A DNA stretch of 64,000 bases from Paludibacter sp. Its GTDB lineage: Bacteria; Bacteroidota; Bacteroidia; Bacteroidales; Paludibacteraceae. A program made the position numbers and the translations under genes. Location of the stretch: NCBI GenBank assembly GCA_028692715.1, contig JAQUWU010000017.1, forward strand, positions 22,454-86,453, given 5' to 3'. This document shows positions 1 to 9,373 of this stretch, piece after piece (the stretch's first letter is position 1; every line of letters begins with the position of its first letter). A model generated the notes under the pieces. It was not told the origin of the DNA and searched no databases. It saw only the letters and a program-made list of their open reading frames with translations.

Positions 1-37
1 TGGATACACAATTTTTTCAAATTTCAATATAATCCAT

Positions 38-80
38 AAAATAAAGCCGTATCACATAATGTTGATACGGCTTTATTTTT
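38..80. terminator. Perfect hairpin, probable bidirectional terminator
   Basis: A 17-bp perfect stem (arms about 38-54 and 63-79, GC core GCCGTATCA) with an 8-nt loop, flanked by A and T runs on the two sides. It lies beyond the 3' end of the minus-strand gene ending at 209 and would terminate transcription from either side. Confidence 0.8.
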
Positions 81-100
81 AAGATTTTGTAGTATAATAA

Positions 101-199
101 TTAATTGGCTGTTTCTTTTTCCTCTGCTTCTTTCTTTTCTTTAAGCAGTGCTATAATGTCTACAGCATGAAATGTAAAACTTCCCCACGGATAATCGAA
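101..199 (-). pseudogene. Possible C-terminal remnant of a lost gene
   Basis: On the minus strand, 33 codons are open in the same frame as the gene ending at 209, separated from it by the stops TAA (209-211) and TGA (200-202). The translation starts FDYPWGSFTFHAVDII and ends in a Lys/Glu-rich helix before TAA. There is no good start codon in this frame, so it reads like the tail of a deleted protein rather than a gene. I do not recognise the family, and chance is possible for so short a stretch. Confidence 0.25.
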
Positions 200-208
200 T
201 CATTTACT

Positions 209-847
209 TTATCCTTTCAGAATCTCTTTAATTGAATCCTTATATTTTCCCCATTCCTTATTCTTCAAATGATACGACACTTTATACCGTGGACTCTTTC
301 CCCGATAAACAGGAATCAACGGACGTCCCAATTTGTTTTTATCTGCCGGAATAGGAATTTCTATTTTACATTCATAAATATCAGGAGCAATGTGTTTTGA
401 AGTTTCTTTATCTCCCAATACTTCAAGTAATAATTGAGAAGTAAGTAATACCGGAATTTTCGGGTCAAAAACCGACAGTTCTTCTTTTAGGCGTTCAATC
501 CAAAACTCTTCAGCAACCTTTTTCCATATTTTGTTTACTCCTGTTTCTTCTTTAAAATAATTTCTGCAAAGATTCTGTGTATATACTTGTTCCCAATTTA
601 AATCAATTTCTTTTAACTGCTGTAAATGCATTTTTCTAAATTGCACAAAACCTCTATCCTCACTGCCATGCGAAAAAGCATAATCAAATAGAATATTTTT
701 ACTCGTATTCGTTGGGTCACAACCCAGATATATTGCTTTTACAGCTTCTATACCTCCGGGACAATAGGCTAGAGGTAGCTTTTCTGTAACTACTATTTGG
801 TCACCATAAGTTTCGCTAAGTTGGCTTATCAATTGAATATCATTCAT
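209..847 (-). CDS. Uracil-DNA glycosylase-fold-like protein, partner of the helicase
   Basis: A 212-residue protein with no signal peptide or membrane segment. Residues 41-48 read LGCDPTNT after a hydrophobic strand, resembling motif 1 (LGQDPYH) of the uracil-DNA glycosylase superfamily. A helical stretch ending in TQNLCRNYF and a C-terminal strand followed by SYHLKN would fit the later UDG-fold motifs. The canonical catalytic residues are not clearly preserved, so the assignment is fold-level and tentative, and enzymatic activity cannot be claimed. It lies 55 nt downstream of the exonuclease-RecQ-UvrD gene on the same strand with no terminator between, so the two are probably one transcript. 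A role in handling DNA together with that helicase is inferred. Confidence 0.5.
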   Translation of the reverse strand: MNDIQLISQLSETYGDQIVVTEKLPLAYCPGGIEAVKAIYLGCDPTNTSKNILFDYAFSHGSEDRGFVQFRKMHLQQLKEIDLNWEQVYTQNLCRNYFKEETGVNKIWKKVAEEFWIERLKEELSVFDPKIPVLLTSQLLLEVLGDKETSKHIAPDIYECKIEIPIPADKNKLGRPLIPVYRGKSPRYKVSYHLKNKEWGKYKDSIKEILKG

Positions 848-902
848 AGTATTTCATTTAATTTTTATGTTATTTAACGATTGTTTTAATTGTTTTGATT
901 TA

Positions 903-3900
903 TCAGGATTGCTTCTCAAAGTATAATTCAGGTAAAATAATCTTTACTTCTTGCTCATCCCCTTCTTTGAGCCAGTAAACTATAAAGTTCACTTTTGCAC
1001 TTTTCAATTTATAATCACTGGTTTTAATATTTTCCAGTTGATTAATGAATTGCTTTGAGAATTTCAAAACTGATTGTCCCTTTGAGTTCAAACATTCATC
1101 ATTATTCAAAGTCAAAATATCTCCACTCATAAGCAGAGAAACCAAATATTGTTTGTATAAGAAATAGTCGAGCCAAATATCTTTGTATGTCAACTGCATT
1201 GCAAATTCGCTTGGCTGTATATATTCATTTCTATCTTCAATGTATTGCAGATTTTCTATTGAATGTAGATTATCAAGAAGACTTGAGTTCAAATGAATAG
1301 TCAGGTTTTGTTTTGCTCTTGTCATGGCAACATATAATTGTCGTTTAGCCTCGTCTGTTTCTGTATTAAAATTATCAAGCATCAGAAAAACATTGTCAAA
1401 TTCCTTCCCTTTTGCTTTATGAATTGTTGAAACAAAAATTATTTCTCCGTTTTCGTTGAAAAAATCTTCTAATTTCGATTCACGAATAAAAACATCTAAA
1501 TCGGATTTGTATTTCTTTTTTGGATTGGTTACTTCAAAATCTCTTATTATATTATTACATATTTCCAGTTTATTGCTGTTATGGAACTTGTTCATTAAAT
1601 CTCGTTTGGCAGTTTCCCAAATGTCATCACTGATTATAAAAACATCATTATCCAGGTTCAAAAGGCTTAAGAAATATCTTACTTCCACAAGATTATACAA
1701 ATTAAAACCGTCATTTGTCTGAATCAGTTTTGCTTGCATATTATTTCTCAATAGCAATCCTGTTATTTGTAATGCTTCATCATTTGTTTTTGTCAGCACG
1801 CAGGTAGTTCCTGTAAGTTCTGCTGCAAGTATTTCATTTACAAGCGGAATAATTAGATGACTACTCTGATATCGAACCAGTTTTATTTTACCACTGTCGG
1901 TTTGATTAGCAAAAATCGGAGTATCTTTCAATCTATGTCGAACACGTTTAATAAACTGATTGCTGAATTCAACAAGGTTGCTCTTGCTTCTGTAGTTTTC
2001 AAGTAGCTCATGTTTTACTGCTTTGTTTATCCCAATAAATTGTTCCAGGTATTTTGAACTTGCTCCTCTGAATTCAAAAATATTCTGGTCGTCATCTCCC
2101 ACAGCAATCACTCTCATCTCTTCATTTTGCTCCATCATAGCATTTATCAGGTTGAATTCATCTTCATCCATATCTTGCGCTTCGTCAATCACCAACACTG
2201 TTTTTGTAATCCGGCTTGCTTCAACTTCTTTATTTTTGATTTTCTCAATTGTCTTTTTCAGAATCGCATCAGACTTTTCCAAACTCCCAACCTTACCTAG
2301 TAAGTCAAAACAATAGGCGTGAAATGTTTTTATTTCAATGAAGTTTGCAGCATTTCCAATGAGTTTAAATAAACGCTTTTTAAATTCTGTTACTGCTGCT
2401 CTTGAAAATGTCAGCATAAGCAATTGTTCATGTTTGACATCTTCCATTAACAGAAGTGAAGCCAGTTTATGAACTAAAACTCTTGTTTTTCCACTGCCGG
2501 GACCAGCTGCAACAACAATGTACTTCGATTCATTGTCGTTAATAATTTTCAGCTGCGTGGGTGATAGTTCTCCAAAAAGTTGCCGGAATTTTGCGGGAGT
2601 CATTCTTAACCTGAGATCGTCTGCTTTGCTTCCCGGAAAGTATTTATTCAGAAAAGAATTATAGTTCAACTGAAAATAATCTTCCACAAACTGGAGAGCA
2701 TCCTTATAATCGCTAATCATTTTCTTAGCATATTCGCCGACAATGTGAATCTGTTGAACCTTGTTTTCATAAAATTGATTCAGTTTTGCATAATCATTTT
2801 TAGTATACCTTTTAGAATTATCCGGTTCTAGACGCTCAATTGTCATTCGATTATACACAACTAGAAAACCACCTTCAATTTTAATTGCTTCAATTCTTGA
2901 AAGATAAAACAGGGAGTCTTCAATATCTTCAATGCTAATGCTTAGTTTAAAGAGATTCTGACTGTTTTCATAAGCAGTTTTCAATTCGTGAACGGAAAAC
3001 TCAACCAATACTTCTTCTTTTCCAGTATCTTCTTCAGAAACCTTCAGATTACTTTTTTCAAATAGAAATTCAACAATGAATTGAGCTAGCTCATGACGTT
3101 TCTCTAATTTCTCTTTCAGGAAATCTTTTGGTTGCAAACAAAGCACGACAAAATGATTCTTTGAAAATTCAAGGTTCTGTCGTTTGATCCAATTCTTGAT
3201 GGCCCAAAAGTTTAGAATGGTTTTTATCTTGTTTGTGTTTACATCAACACAACCCTTCAACTCAGCTTCCTCGTTCAGTTCTTTAATATGAAATGTCTTT
3301 TCTTGTTCTTCAAACTGCGGAAGTAAAAAGTTCTCAATCTTACTATATGTTTCAACAATGTTGAGTGAATGATTTTTGTTTTCTCCCCTCTTAATGAACG
3401 CTGTCAAATCTTTTGCATCAGCTAAAATGTTTTCCTCACGAAGAAGATTCACGATATTGATTACCTCCTCCTTTACAATTCCCAAATGGTCACTGATATA
3501 ATCAATTCTCGATTCTCCAGAATTATCATTGCTTAGCTTGCGGCTTTTACTTGACAAGAGTTTTTTGATAATCCGGATTCCTTTTTCTTTCTGTTTCTCC
3601 TGAAACCTTTCCGAAGCATTTATCTTGTCGATAGCTTCCTGAGCATTTTTACAGAGAATACTGTTAGCAAAAATCCGTGGCACGTTTTGCCCACGCTTCA
3701 AATAGCCAGCATCCTCCAATGCTGCAATAGCTGTTGTTACTCTTGTTTCAATCTCAACAACATTATCATCCCAACCGGCTTTTCGTGCAATTTCCAATGC
3801 AGAATTTGAAACTGACGAACGGAATCTGGTAATTTCCTTTATAGCTTTCCAAATCTGCTGTATTTCTTTGATGGATAATTTAGTTTGATTCAACAAAATA

Positions 3901-5729
3901 AAATGCTTACCGAGATCCTCTTCATTAAACAACACAAAACAATCGGCTACTATATTTTCATCTCTTCCTGCTCTACCCGCTTCCTGAATATAGTTTTCGA
4001 GCGAATCAGATATTTCATAGTGAATTACCATACCCACGTCTTTTTTATCTACGCCCATTCCAAAGGCCGAAGTGGCCACCATAATCTGAACTTCACCTTC
4101 TATAAATGCATTTTGGTTAGCCGTTTTTTCCTTTACATCCATTTTGCCATGGTATGGCTTAGCATTAAACCCATCTTTAGTTAACCTTTCTGCAAGCAAA
4201 TAGGCTTTTCGGGTTCTAGAAACATAAATAATAGTCGGACAATTTTTTTCCTCAATCAAATCTCTGGCTGTCTGATATTTTTCTTCTTCGTCTCTTTTTT
4301 CAAAAACCTTATACTGAAGGTTTGTCCTTGATGTTTTTGATGTGAAAAGTTCAAGATCTAATGAAAGTTTTTCCCTGAAATAGTTCAGAATATCCTCAAT
4401 GACTTTTTGCTTGGCTGTAGCCGTGAAACACGAAACAGGAATTCCATCTTGCAAATTTTTCTTTTCCTGAATACCCTTAATAAAATCACCAATATATAAA
4501 TAGTCAACTCTGAAATCCTGCCCCCATGAAGAAAAGCAGTGAGCTTCATCAATAACAAAGCGAACAATTTTCCGGCTCAATAACAGTCGTTCAATTGTTT
4601 TAGAACGCAAAGACTCCGGAGAAATATACAGTAAAGAGGCCGAACCATCTTCAACCCGTTCGAATGATTTAGCTCTTTCAATAGGGTCAAGTAAACCATT
4701 TATCGTAACTGCTTCGGTTATTCCGTTTTTTTCAAGATTGTCAACCTGATCTTTCATTAACGATTGTAAAGGAGAAATTACAATTGTCAATCCTTTTGAA
4801 CTTTCACCACTCATCAAAGCCGGAACCTGAAAAGTAATGGATTTACCTCCACCTGTAGGAAATACGGCTAGTAATGATTTATTATCGACAGCTGCCTTAA
4901 CAGCTTCTTCCTGTAAGGGTTCACCGCCATAAGTCCGGTATGAATCAAAACCGAAAAAATGTTTTAATCCTTTGTGTACGTCTAATGCATTATTACAATA
5001 GGCACACCCGCTTACGCAAGGTTTGTTACGCAACCGAAACATGATTCGTTCCACTTCGGGATAATTCTTAAGAACCCAGGGTGGCGTAATGGAATGAATT
5101 TTCTTATAAAGAATAAATGAATGTATAAGCGATAAACAATAAGCAAGCTCCACGGGATACTCCGAAATCAGTTGAGTGAGATCAACCTGTTCACAAATTT
5201 CAGTTGAGAATTGTTGACGTATCAGTTTCTCAGGTTCAGTGTTTGCGCTTGTATAGGAGATAAAGCGAAAAAAGGATTGAAACTCTTTCCGGTCTTTCAA
5301 TAACAAATAGAAAATTTGTTGCAATTTTTCATCTGTTTGCTTAAAGGCGGCCATTTCATCGTAAAACAAATCACGTGCTTTGATGGCATCATTTAACGGA
5401 TTGTTCATTTCTTCCGTTTGTAGTTTATCGTCCTTCAATAATGCATGATAGGGTTTGGTAGGAAATAGCAGAGGGGAAAAGTATAAAGTATCAATGATAT
5501 TTACTGCATTAATTCCCGCAATATTAAGCGCATTACCAATATATTTTATATCGTGGTTAAAAATATTATGTCCACATATAAATTTTGTTCCGTTGACAAA
5601 TTGAACGAACTCAACAACCGAATTTTTATGAAACGAACTTCCATCACCCTTGACACTACCTATGTCAAGAATCTTACGACTTTTTGGTTCAATCTCGGTA
5701 TCGATAAATGCAATAGTTTTCATATTCAT
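903..5729 (-). CDS. DEDD-exonuclease-like / RecQ / UvrD triple-fusion helicase
   Basis: One intact 1608-residue chain. Residues 1-125 resemble a DEDD 3'-5' exonuclease: FIDTE at 8-12, GHNIFNHD at 53-60 and PLNDA at 111-115. The histidine normally 4-5 residues before the last Asp is not obvious (Asn there). A Cys cluster (C238, C242, C245) follows. Residues 265-610 form a RecQ-type SF2 helicase: TGGGKS at 292-297, DEAH at 394-397, QEAGRAGRD at 582-590. Residues about 1055-1490 form a UvrD/PcrA-type SF1 helicase: LSPTQL at 1055-1060, GPGSGKT at 1076-1082, IDEAQD at 1181-1186, GDDDQNIFEFRGA, then HKAKG and YVAMTRAK. Residues 610-1050 are a helical linker with no recognised domain. The expected role is ATP-driven unwinding and degradation or repair of DNA. 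It sits between a broken type I R-M locus and a UDG-like gene, which suggests phage or plasmid defence. Confidence 0.85.
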   Translation of the reverse strand: MNMKTIAFIDTEIEPKSRKILDIGSVKGDGSSFHKNSVVEFVQFVNGTKFICGHNIFNHDIKYIGNALNIAGINAVNIIDTLYFSPLLFPTKPYHALLKDDKLQTEEMNNPLNDAIKARDLFYDEMAAFKQTDEKLQQIFYLLLKDRKEFQSFFRFISYTSANTEPEKLIRQQFSTEICEQVDLTQLISEYPVELAYCLSLIHSFILYKKIHSITPPWVLKNYPEVERIMFRLRNKPCVSGCAYCNNALDVHKGLKHFFGFDSYRTYGGEPLQEEAVKAAVDNKSLLAVFPTGGGKSITFQVPALMSGESSKGLTIVISPLQSLMKDQVDNLEKNGITEAVTINGLLDPIERAKSFERVEDGSASLLYISPESLRSKTIERLLLSRKIVRFVIDEAHCFSSWGQDFRVDYLYIGDFIKGIQEKKNLQDGIPVSCFTATAKQKVIEDILNYFREKLSLDLELFTSKTSRTNLQYKVFEKRDEEEKYQTARDLIEEKNCPTIIYVSRTRKAYLLAERLTKDGFNAKPYHGKMDVKEKTANQNAFIEGEVQIMVATSAFGMGVDKKDVGMVIHYEISDSLENYIQEAGRAGRDENIVADCFVLFNEEDLGKHFILLNQTKLSIKEIQQIWKAIKEITRFRSSVSNSALEIARKAGWDDNVVEIETRVTTAIAALEDAGYLKRGQNVPRIFANSILCKNAQEAIDKINASERFQEKQKEKGIRIIKKLLSSKSRKLSNDNSGESRIDYISDHLGIVKEEVINIVNLLREENILADAKDLTAFIKRGENKNHSLNIVETYSKIENFLLPQFEEQEKTFHIKELNEEAELKGCVDVNTNKIKTILNFWAIKNWIKRQNLEFSKNHFVVLCLQPKDFLKEKLEKRHELAQFIVEFLFEKSNLKVSEEDTGKEEVLVEFSVHELKTAYENSQNLFKLSISIEDIEDSLFYLSRIEAIKIEGGFLVVYNRMTIERLEPDNSKRYTKNDYAKLNQFYENKVQQIHIVGEYAKKMISDYKDALQFVEDYFQLNYNSFLNKYFPGSKADDLRLRMTPAKFRQLFGELSPTQLKIINDNESKYIVVAAGPGSGKTRVLVHKLASLLLMEDVKHEQLLMLTFSRAAVTEFKKRLFKLIGNAANFIEIKTFHAYCFDLLGKVGSLEKSDAILKKTIEKIKNKEVEASRITKTVLVIDEAQDMDEDEFNLINAMMEQNEEMRVIAVGDDDQNIFEFRGASSKYLEQFIGINKAVKHELLENYRSKSNLVEFSNQFIKRVRHRLKDTPIFANQTDSGKIKLVRYQSSHLIIPLVNEILAAELTGTTCVLTKTNDEALQITGLLLRNNMQAKLIQTNDGFNLYNLVEVRYFLSLLNLDNDVFIISDDIWETAKRDLMNKFHNSNKLEICNNIIRDFEVTNPKKKYKSDLDVFIRESKLEDFFNENGEIIFVSTIHKAKGKEFDNVFLMLDNFNTETDEAKRQLYVAMTRAKQNLTIHLNSSLLDNLHSIENLQYIEDRNEYIQPSEFAMQLTYKDIWLDYFLYKQYLVSLLMSGDILTLNNDECLNSKGQSVLKFSKQFINQLENIKTSDYKLKSAKVNFIVYWLKEGDEQEVKIILPELYFEKQS

Positions 5730-5792
5730 TTATAACATTTCAGTTCATAATATTTTTACTCATACAAGTCCGGAGGCTTGATTTTAGCTCGT

Positions 5793-5810
5793 CGTAGTCT
5801 GGTGACTACG
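5793..5810. repeat. Short palindrome of the REP-like family
   Basis: A 7-bp inverted repeat, CGTAGTC and GACTACG around TGGT, in the 96-nt gap between the hsdM stop and the helicase start. It resembles the short GC-rich palindromes clustered at 7326-8645. Confidence 0.5.
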
Positions 5811-5825
5811 AGGAACATAGTTACT

Positions 5826-7311
<1,486 letters not shown>

Positions 7312-7325
7312 ATTCTTATTTTTTC

Positions 7326-7408
7326 AACGGGCTAAAGTCCGTTTTGTCTTAATTTTAACGGACTAAAGTCCGTTGTTACAATAATTTGTTGAATCGTCCC
7401 TACGGGAC
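7326..7408. repeat. REP-like palindromes upstream of hsdM
   Basis: Three short imperfect or perfect palindromes: AACGGGCTAAAGTCCGTT (7326-7343), AACGGACTAAAGTCCGTT (7357-7374, arms of 8 bp) and GTCCCTACGGGAC (7396-7408). The same sequence types recur at 8247-8645, on the other side of the Y1 transposase gene and the small gene at 7418. Confidence 0.8.
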
Positions 7409-7417
7409 TTCATTTTG

Positions 7418-7750
7418 TTATATTTCTGTTGTTTCAATTTTGGTTTTTGGTAAATCGTAAACAAATCCTGCTATCTCTACCGAAAACCATTCATTAAAGA
7501 GCTCGTACGAAATTTTTTGTGGCCAGTCGTTTTCATCTGTCCACATTTGGAAAAGTTCATTTTCAAATATCTCTTTGTAGTATTTTCGTAAAAGTTTATC
7601 AGCATCGCCGGTACTTTCAGTGACTAAATAAGTGGACGATTCTCCCAATATATTTACTTCCATTAGTGAATCTGGAAAAAGATTATTATTCCAGTGAATG
7701 AATGGCTTTTTGAATGTAACAGTTATGGACGTACGATTGAGTATTTTCAT
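7418..7750 (-). CDS. Conserved-looking small hypothetical protein
   Basis: A 110-residue soluble acidic protein starting at ATG 7750, with no signal peptide, membrane segment or motif that I can name. It begins MKILNRTSITVTFKKPFIHW and is rich in Trp, Phe and Glu in its C-terminal half. It follows the transposase gene by 17 nt on the same strand and is bounded downstream by REP-like palindromes, so it may travel with the transposase or be an accessory gene of the former R-M operon. Codon use looks like that of its neighbours. Function unknown. Confidence 0.6.
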   Translation of the reverse strand: MKILNRTSITVTFKKPFIHWNNNLFPDSLMEVNILGESSTYLVTESTGDADKLLRKYYKEIFENELFQMWTDENDWPQKISYELFNEWFSVEIAGFVYDLPKTKIETTEI

Positions 7751-7767
7751 GTGATTAATACAATTTT

Positions 7768-8229
7768 TTATTCCAATTCTTTAAAAATATATTTTTCGTC
7801 ATAAGGAATTTCAAATTTAGCAAGCATATCCTCATATTCTTCTTTAAAAGTATCTTTTCGATGATGTGCTTCCTGATTCTCAATATAATGATAAACCTTA
7901 TCAATATGAGAGTGTGAATAGGAAAATGCACTATAACCCTCCTGCCATTCAAAGCGGTGCGGAGTTAATTGATGGTCATTAATGTACTTCGACGATTTAG
8001 CTTTTGCCACCTGCATCACTTCCGAAATGGATACTGATGGTTTCAGTCCAAAGAAACAATGGATATGATCTTCTACACCATTCACAATAATTGTTTTACA
8101 ACCTATTTCGTTGATAAGTTGTCCTATTACTCCAAGTAATTTCGAACGCCATGATTTATCTATCACAGCATCCCTGTATTTTACAGCAAAGACTGCTTGT
8201 ATGTACACCCGATGGTATGTGTTTGCCAT
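7768..8229 (-). CDS. REP-associated Y1 (HUH) transposase, IS200-like
   Basis: A 153-residue Transposase_17-type protein. The HUH motif is HIH at 55-57 within VEDHIHCFFGLKP, and the catalytic Tyr is probably Y115 (Y113 alternative) in the helix leading to YIENQEAHH. In this family a single-strand DNA endonuclease nicks hairpin DNA; domesticated members (RAYTs) act on scattered REP palindromes rather than on their own element. Here the gene is flanked on both sides by many short GC-rich palindromes (7326-7408 and 8247-8645), as expected for a RAYT. No IS200 left or right end or second transposon gene (tnpB) is present. It is inserted within a former type I R-M operon on the same strand. Confidence 0.85.
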   Translation of the reverse strand: MANTYHRVYIQAVFAVKYRDAVIDKSWRSKLLGVIGQLINEIGCKTIIVNGVEDHIHCFFGLKPSVSISEVMQVAKAKSSKYINDHQLTPHRFEWQEGYSAFSYSHSHIDKVYHYIENQEAHHRKDTFKEEYEDMLAKFEIPYDEKYIFKELE

Positions 8230-8246
8230 GTCATTTTATTTGTATC

Positions 8247-8645
8247 GTCCCTACGGGACTTTGGTTACTTTTCCTCTTTTATCACCACGGACTAAAGTCC
8301 ATAGTTATAAAATGATTTGTCCCTACGGGACGCAGATTGTGCAACGATGCAACATCGTAGTGCCGTAGGCATGATTTTGTATTGTAACGTCGTGGCTTTA
8401 GCCCGACGTTAACGACCGCATACAACTAAAAGAGTGCAATAGGCACGACGCATATTATACAAACTTCCCATCCAATGCCTTTTTTCAATTGCAATGGATT
8501 AAAACCTAATTGCGACAAAATGCTTTGTCCCTACGGGACGCTTTTGGTGCAACTACGCCTTCTTGTAGTGCCATAGGCACGGTATATATTGTTGCGCTGT
8601 GGTTTTAACCCAGCGATATTAGTAATGCTGTGGCTTTAGCCCAGC
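8247..8645. repeat. Cluster of REP/BIME-like palindromes
   Basis: This 400-nt non-coding stretch is packed with palindromes. GTCCCTACGGGAC occurs at 8247-8259, 8319-8331 and 8527-8539 (and at 7396), and GGACTAAAGTCC at 8289-8300. ACGATG/CATCGT is at 8344-8358. TGCCGTAGGCA lies at 8361-8371 and TGCCATAGGCA at 8569-8579. Longer hairpins with a GGC-TTTA-GCC-like core are at 8386-8410, 8595-8615 and 8627-8645. Several pairs alternate in a fixed order, as in bacterial interspersed mosaic elements served by a RAYT. The cluster starts just upstream of the transposase gene and ends at the stop codon of the hsdS remnant. Confidence 0.85.
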
Positions 8646-8646
8646 G

Positions 8647-9125
8647 CTATAAAACCAGCTTCCCTTCAAATGCCTTTTTCAATATACTCTGCTTCAATGT
8701 TTCAGCCTGCAACAAGCTTTGGCTAATGGTTTCTGCTATATTATCACAAACGGTAAGTTTGCTTTCAAGTTCGTCGACAATGAGTTGTTGTTCCATTAAT
8801 ATGGGAACTGGGATTTCAATTTTTCAATTTCTCGTTGATAGTGAGGCGTATTAAGTATTAATTCAAAGTAAGCAGGATTAATAACACTTTCTTTCACTCT
8901 AATTCTATAAACTTTATCAGAATTTATTAACTTTGGTCTTGTTGATTTTACCATACAACATACACCTGTTCTAATTCTTGGTCCTGCTCGAGTTATTAAA
9001 ATATCACCAACTTTCAATTCATGTTGTTCTCTTGGTTTTAGATCTTTAGGTAGAATTTTATTTTCAAGAAAATTGAACTTGCCGATTTGATCACGGGCTA
9101 TTTGTTCAGGATTTTGATTGGGCAT
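8647..9125 (-). pseudogene. hsdS: hsdR start joined to hsdS C-terminal half, frameshifted remnant
   Basis: The minus-strand ORF 8796-9125 begins MPNQNPEQIARDQI, which matches how HsdR subunits start, then continues as GKFNFLENKILP and VGDILITRAGP, typical of an HsdS target-recognition domain. After YQREIEK the frame is lost. The HsdS tail resumes in another frame as IEIPVPILMEQQ, then a coiled coil ending SILKKAFEGKLVL at 8647. A normal HsdS is about 400 residues and HsdR about 800-1000, so a large deletion seems to have fused the first codons of hsdR to the middle of hsdS, and a later indel split the rest. A TAATG stop-start overlap at 8794-8798 could still permit translation of the 49-residue tail. 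Confidence 0.75.
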
Positions 9126-9143
9126 GATTTATATTTAAGATTA

Positions 9144-9151
9144 CAAAGCTA
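9144..9151 (-). promoter_or_regulatory. -7 box of the former hsd operon
   Basis: TAGCTTTG on the minus strand (TAnnTTTG, the Bacteroidetes -7 consensus) lies 18 nt upstream of the ATG at 9125. A -33 TTG is not evident. It would be the original hsdR promoter, now driving the remnant. Confidence 0.45.
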
Positions 9152-9373
9152 CAAAATCTATTTTATATTTTCACATATACTGTTAATGTATTTTGAGAGA
9201 CTTCGAATGGTTTATCAATTGTTCAATAGTTGTAAACTCTAAGCTTTGACGTTGCTCTGAATCTATGTGATTGCTTTAATGTCATTCCAGCTAGGACAAC
9301 ACGTATAATGTTTAATGCCATCAAAGCATGATGAGTGGAGTGGGGGAAATGAACAAAAAAACATCTGTGTTTT

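Noticed and set aside
1456-2316. Plus-strand ORFs opposite the large helicase gene
   Set aside because: They are antisense shadows of conserved helicase motifs on the minus strand and have no family features of their own.
7755-7952. Overlapping 65-residue ORF in the transposase gene
   Set aside because: Lies in another frame of the Y1 transposase gene and has a low-complexity Ile/Lys composition.
7326-8645. Reading the clustered palindromes as a CRISPR array
   Set aside because: Repeats are short, of several types, irregularly spaced and palindromic, without uniform spacers or cas genes.
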